From positions 1 through 64,000 of the forward strand of contig VWZL01002583.1 in NCBI GenBank assembly GCA_013396915.1: a DNA stretch of 64,000 nucleotides. Direction: 5' to 3'. Numbering within the stretch: the first letter of the stretch is position 1; the number at the start of each line of letters is the position of its first letter. Both the position numbers and the translations under genes were made by a program. This document shows, in pieces, positions 61,201 to 64,000 of the stretch. The notes below the pieces were generated by a model. That model had not been told where the DNA came from. It ran no database searches and worked only from the letters and a program-made list of their open reading frames with translations. This stretch comes from Stercorarius parasiticus. Its lineage: Eukaryota; Chordata; Aves; Charadriiformes; Stercorariidae.

Positions 61201-63704
61201 AAGCTTCTGTTCTCTTACACCAAGCTCTCACTTTCTGGAAGTGTTAATTCTGCCTAGACACTAGATACTGGAAAATCACTAATCCATTTCAAAAACAATA
61301 TATGCCATGGAATATTCTAAAAGGCTTTATTCAGTTCCAGGACAGCAGTCCCACTATATTTCATCTTTCCTGGGGATCTTAGCTTGATGGCATCAAAACA
61401 GTTTTCACCATCAGGACTTAAGTCTTATTTTCTTCATTCTTACCTCTTAGAATTACCATGGTTAATATGAATAGAAACTAAAAGGAGGCCCTCCCCCCAA
61501 ATAATTACTAAGTAGTTTTGCGCTATGTGATTTTATTCAGTATTCTTTGTTTTCTATTCAGTTTTGTTTAGCATTTCTGTCTTCTTAGCATTTATTTACA
61601 ATTTATTTACAACCAGATGGGACAAATATTTGCTGTCTATTTCAAAAGCACTTAGTTTTAACCTACCTTCAGTTGCAAAAGAAGATGCATATAAATAAAA
61701 GACATACGCTTCTTCAGTCAAAAACTCTGCAGAAGGCAGTTTCCATTTTCGAGGATGGTTGTCGACCCAACCCTCCAGTAACCCCAATGGCTATCACTTT
61801 AACTATATTCAAAGAAGATACAACTGAGTAGCAGTAATTTAATCTAAGTGGGACTTTTTCCTTTAAAAATTCAGCACTACTATGTTTTGAATTTAGCTAT
61901 TACTTTTCATTGACACTATAGAAAACTACTTCATTTCTAACAGTTTTCTGAGAATAGTATTGGTCTTTCTATGCAGACTTAATGAATATTCAAGGTTTTA
62001 GACCCTGCTCCTTTTGACTCCATTCTCAATTGCGTCATACTGCAAAGTCTTTACAACAAAGCAAACAAAACACAACAGCTCTGAATAATGCAGTTTATGC
62101 AAATTGGAACTTTAAGGTTTTCCAAGACTAACTAAACATCTAGAGCTGTACTGGGCAGTATGTGAATTAACTCAGCCAACTATAAATAGCAGCCAAAAAA
62201 ACCCCCCAAAAGAGACAAAAGTCTTTGACAGCTTTGAGAATTCTTAAAGAGATTCAAGACCTCTTTAATAGTTTGTCTCCAGATTGAAGACTTTTATTTT
62301 CAGTAGAACTGTGTATGTATTGCTTCGTAGCCTTATTTTTCAATTATTTGTATTTGAAATAAGGGGGGAAATAATTTATTTTTCACGTGCAGAGAAATAA
62401 AAACCATGAAAAAAAAAGTCCTTTATTAATATGACCTTACTTAACAAAGAATGAACAGAGTAGTTCAATTGAATAATATGAGACTGGAAGGGTTCTGTGC
62501 AATATGGTCCTGTTCTACCACAGTAAACACACTGTGTAATCCCTTACCGAAACTGCACAGCAAGAAGTAAAATACTTACTTGCCTTTCAGGTTTAGATTT
62601 TGTCACGTCAGTCTTTTTGAAAAGCTATTCCCTTTGGTCTGTTAGCAATGTTCTTTCTTTTGACAGCCTAAACTTATCTAAAACCAATATACACTCATTT
62701 GTAATTGTGCCAGCATTGTTTCTTACGTCTAGTAATTTACCTCCCATTATGGCTTAGTCCCCGTTGGTCTTTGCTAGAGAAAAAAAGCCAAGTTCTTTTA
62801 CATTCCTACCACAAATAAGCTTTCCTTTCCTCTACTTACTGTCGTGACTTAACTCCAGAAATTAGACAAATATAGTTAGGTTTTATTGCTCATGATAGGC
62901 ACAACTGTACAATATTCTATATATGATCTCACCAATGTCCCATAAAATGCTTCCTCATACTAGATGATTCACACTGAGACAGATCTTTCTCTGTCACAAC
63001 TGACTAAAAGCTTTAGCAAAAAATATTATTTGCTGTGACCCTATTGCAGGACTTGGATTTTACGCTAATGAATTCAATCCCATTTCTGCCTCTCTAGCTT
63101 GTAAAATCACTTGATTATTTTTGTATACTAAATCAGTCTTTCAATGAATAGATGGACTTTTTTTTAATTTTATGTAATCACAACATTAGCACACTGACTA
63201 GCATTTTTTATAACAAAGCTATTAACAATGTTAAATATAATTACACTCAAAGACCAATTTTGAGGAGGAAAATCATGATTTTCCTCCAGATTTATGCTGC
63301 CATTTAACAAATTCCAGTCCTTGACCTCCTTACATTTGTTCTGTTCAATATAAGGTGAGGCAAATAATTGCTATTCCACCTACCTCTTTGAAAAATATGT
63401 TTCCAAAACACCAAAATGAATGACAGAACTGCATAGTTTCTTATTTAGTGACCTTTGGAGAACACATCTGTTGATACTCAGACCTTGGCCTTACCATTAT
63501 TAGTAGCATTTTTTCACCGGTCTCTACGTGTGAAGTTAAAATCTTCTCTAAGAACACAATTCCCACTCATATTTAGCTTTCTAATAACATTCTACATATG
63601 TAAGGTAACCAATAATTAACTGTAGTGACAATTGCTGTTTTGAGATTACCTTCTCTTTGGTGTTCATCCATCTACCCTGTACCATTCTGTTTGGCCTATA
63701 TTTA
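52225..63704. other. Long unique stretch, no gene seen
   Basis: About 11.5 kb with no exon, RNA gene or transposon I recognise. Local low-complexity includes T-runs at 52616-52626 and 52979-52987, a pyrimidine-rich patch at 54130-54178, CAAA repeats at 54893-54908, A-rich runs at 59250-59262 and 60069-60090, and an isolated TATAAATA at 62181-62188. Frames such as 52516-53025, 58211-58504 and 60790-61122 were read and match no family. The 24-bp palindrome at 63264 is listed separately. Confidence 0.5.
63264..63287. repeat. 24-bp perfect palindrome
   Basis: The 12 bases GGAGGAAAATCA (63264-63275) are followed with no loop by their exact reverse complement TGATTTTCCTCC (63276-63287). The symmetry stops on both sides. 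It contains GGAAAAT/ATTTTCC halves around a TCATGA centre. No gene is nearby. Confidence 0.97.
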
Positions 63705-64000
63705 TCATAAAATCATAGAATCATAGAATGGTTCGGGTTGGAAGGGACCTTAAAGATCATCTAGTTCCAAGCCCCCTGTCATGGGCACGGACACCTCCCA
63801 CTAGACCAGGCTGCTCAAAGCCCCATCCAGCCTGGTCTTGAACACTTCCAAGGATGGGGTATTGACAGCTTCACTGGGCAAACTGTTCCAGTGCCTCACC
63901 ACCCTCACAGTAAAGAATTTTTTCCTCATATCCAATCTAAATCTACCCTCTTTCAGTTTGAAGCCATTACCCCGTGTCCTATCATTACACTCCCTGATAA
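63705..64000 (-). mobile_element. CR1 LINE 3' end, continues past the window
   Basis: The plus strand starts with three TCATAGAA-type units (TCATAAAATCATAGAATCAT) and GGTTCGGGTTGGAAGGGACC, then runs through AGACCAGGCTGCTCAAAGCC, CACTTCCAAGGATGGGG and CTACCCTCTTTCAGTTTGAA, the antisense CR1 3' UTR and start of the ORF2 tail. Conservation looks higher than in the other copies, suggesting a younger insertion. The window edge cuts it inside the ORF2 C-terminal coding region, so its full length is not known. Confidence 0.96.

Noticed and set aside
62181..62188. TATAAATA as a promoter
   Set aside because: Isolated motif in AT-rich DNA with no downstream transcript or exon evidence.
1..64000. Bacterial-type systems such as CRISPR, operons or phage modules
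   Set aside because: No regularly spaced repeats, ribosome-binding sites or tightly packed genes; CR1, LTR and MIR content shows a vertebrate nuclear genome.

Overview
The window looks like a piece of a bird nuclear genome, probably a gene desert or the inside of a very long intron. The main clue is repeat content. Several copies of the CR1 non-LTR retrotransposon carry the avian 3' end (repeats of TCATAGAA followed by GGTTGGAAGGGACCT, read from the antisense side). There are also long TG...CA solo LTRs of an avian endogenous-retrovirus type and a few decayed MIR-like SINEs of the kind shared by amniotes. The sequence is AT-rich by eye. I recognise no protein-coding exon, tRNA, rRNA, CRISPR array or bacterial-style operon. 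From memory, the large LTR is one I associate with non-galliform birds, so Neoaves is a guess and not a result.

Layout. 1-3970: AT-rich unique sequence with short simple repeats. 3971-4259: old CR1 tail (minus). 4260-10479: unique sequence with a small hairpin, a 24-bp tandem duplication, a G-rich tract and a cluster of TAATTA motifs. 10480-11822: CR1 (minus) with recognisable ORF2 pieces but the central reverse-transcriptase part deleted. 11823-21879: mostly unique sequence, with a 222-codon open frame of unknown status, a possible exon-like stretch, and a purine tract with a G-quadruplex motif. 21880-22110: MIR-like SINE (minus). 22422-23213: CR1 of another subfamily (minus). 23214-32946: unique sequence with one short CR1 tail (plus, 27438-27582). 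32947-33093: CR1 tail (minus). 33094-41394: unique sequence with a MIR fragment. 41395-42715: a 1.1-kb LTR (minus) plus a partial second copy. 44838-44935: MIR fragment. 47812-48415: a second, older LTR related to the first (minus). 50880-52224: a CR1 whose 5' part is inverted relative to its 3' part. 52225-63704: unique sequence with a 24-bp perfect palindrome at 63264. 63705-64000: a younger-looking CR1 tail (minus) running off the edge.

Nothing here works together as a pathway. The biology visible is the history of retroelement insertion and decay. I looked for a new system and found none. The best leads are the 5'-inverted CR1 (possible twin priming by a non-L1 element), the palm-deleted CR1, the LTR with a partial neighbour copy, and the palindrome. 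Subfamily names and species need a Repbase/Dfam or genome search, which I could not run. CR1 and LTR identities rest on my memory of consensus sequences and not on an alignment.
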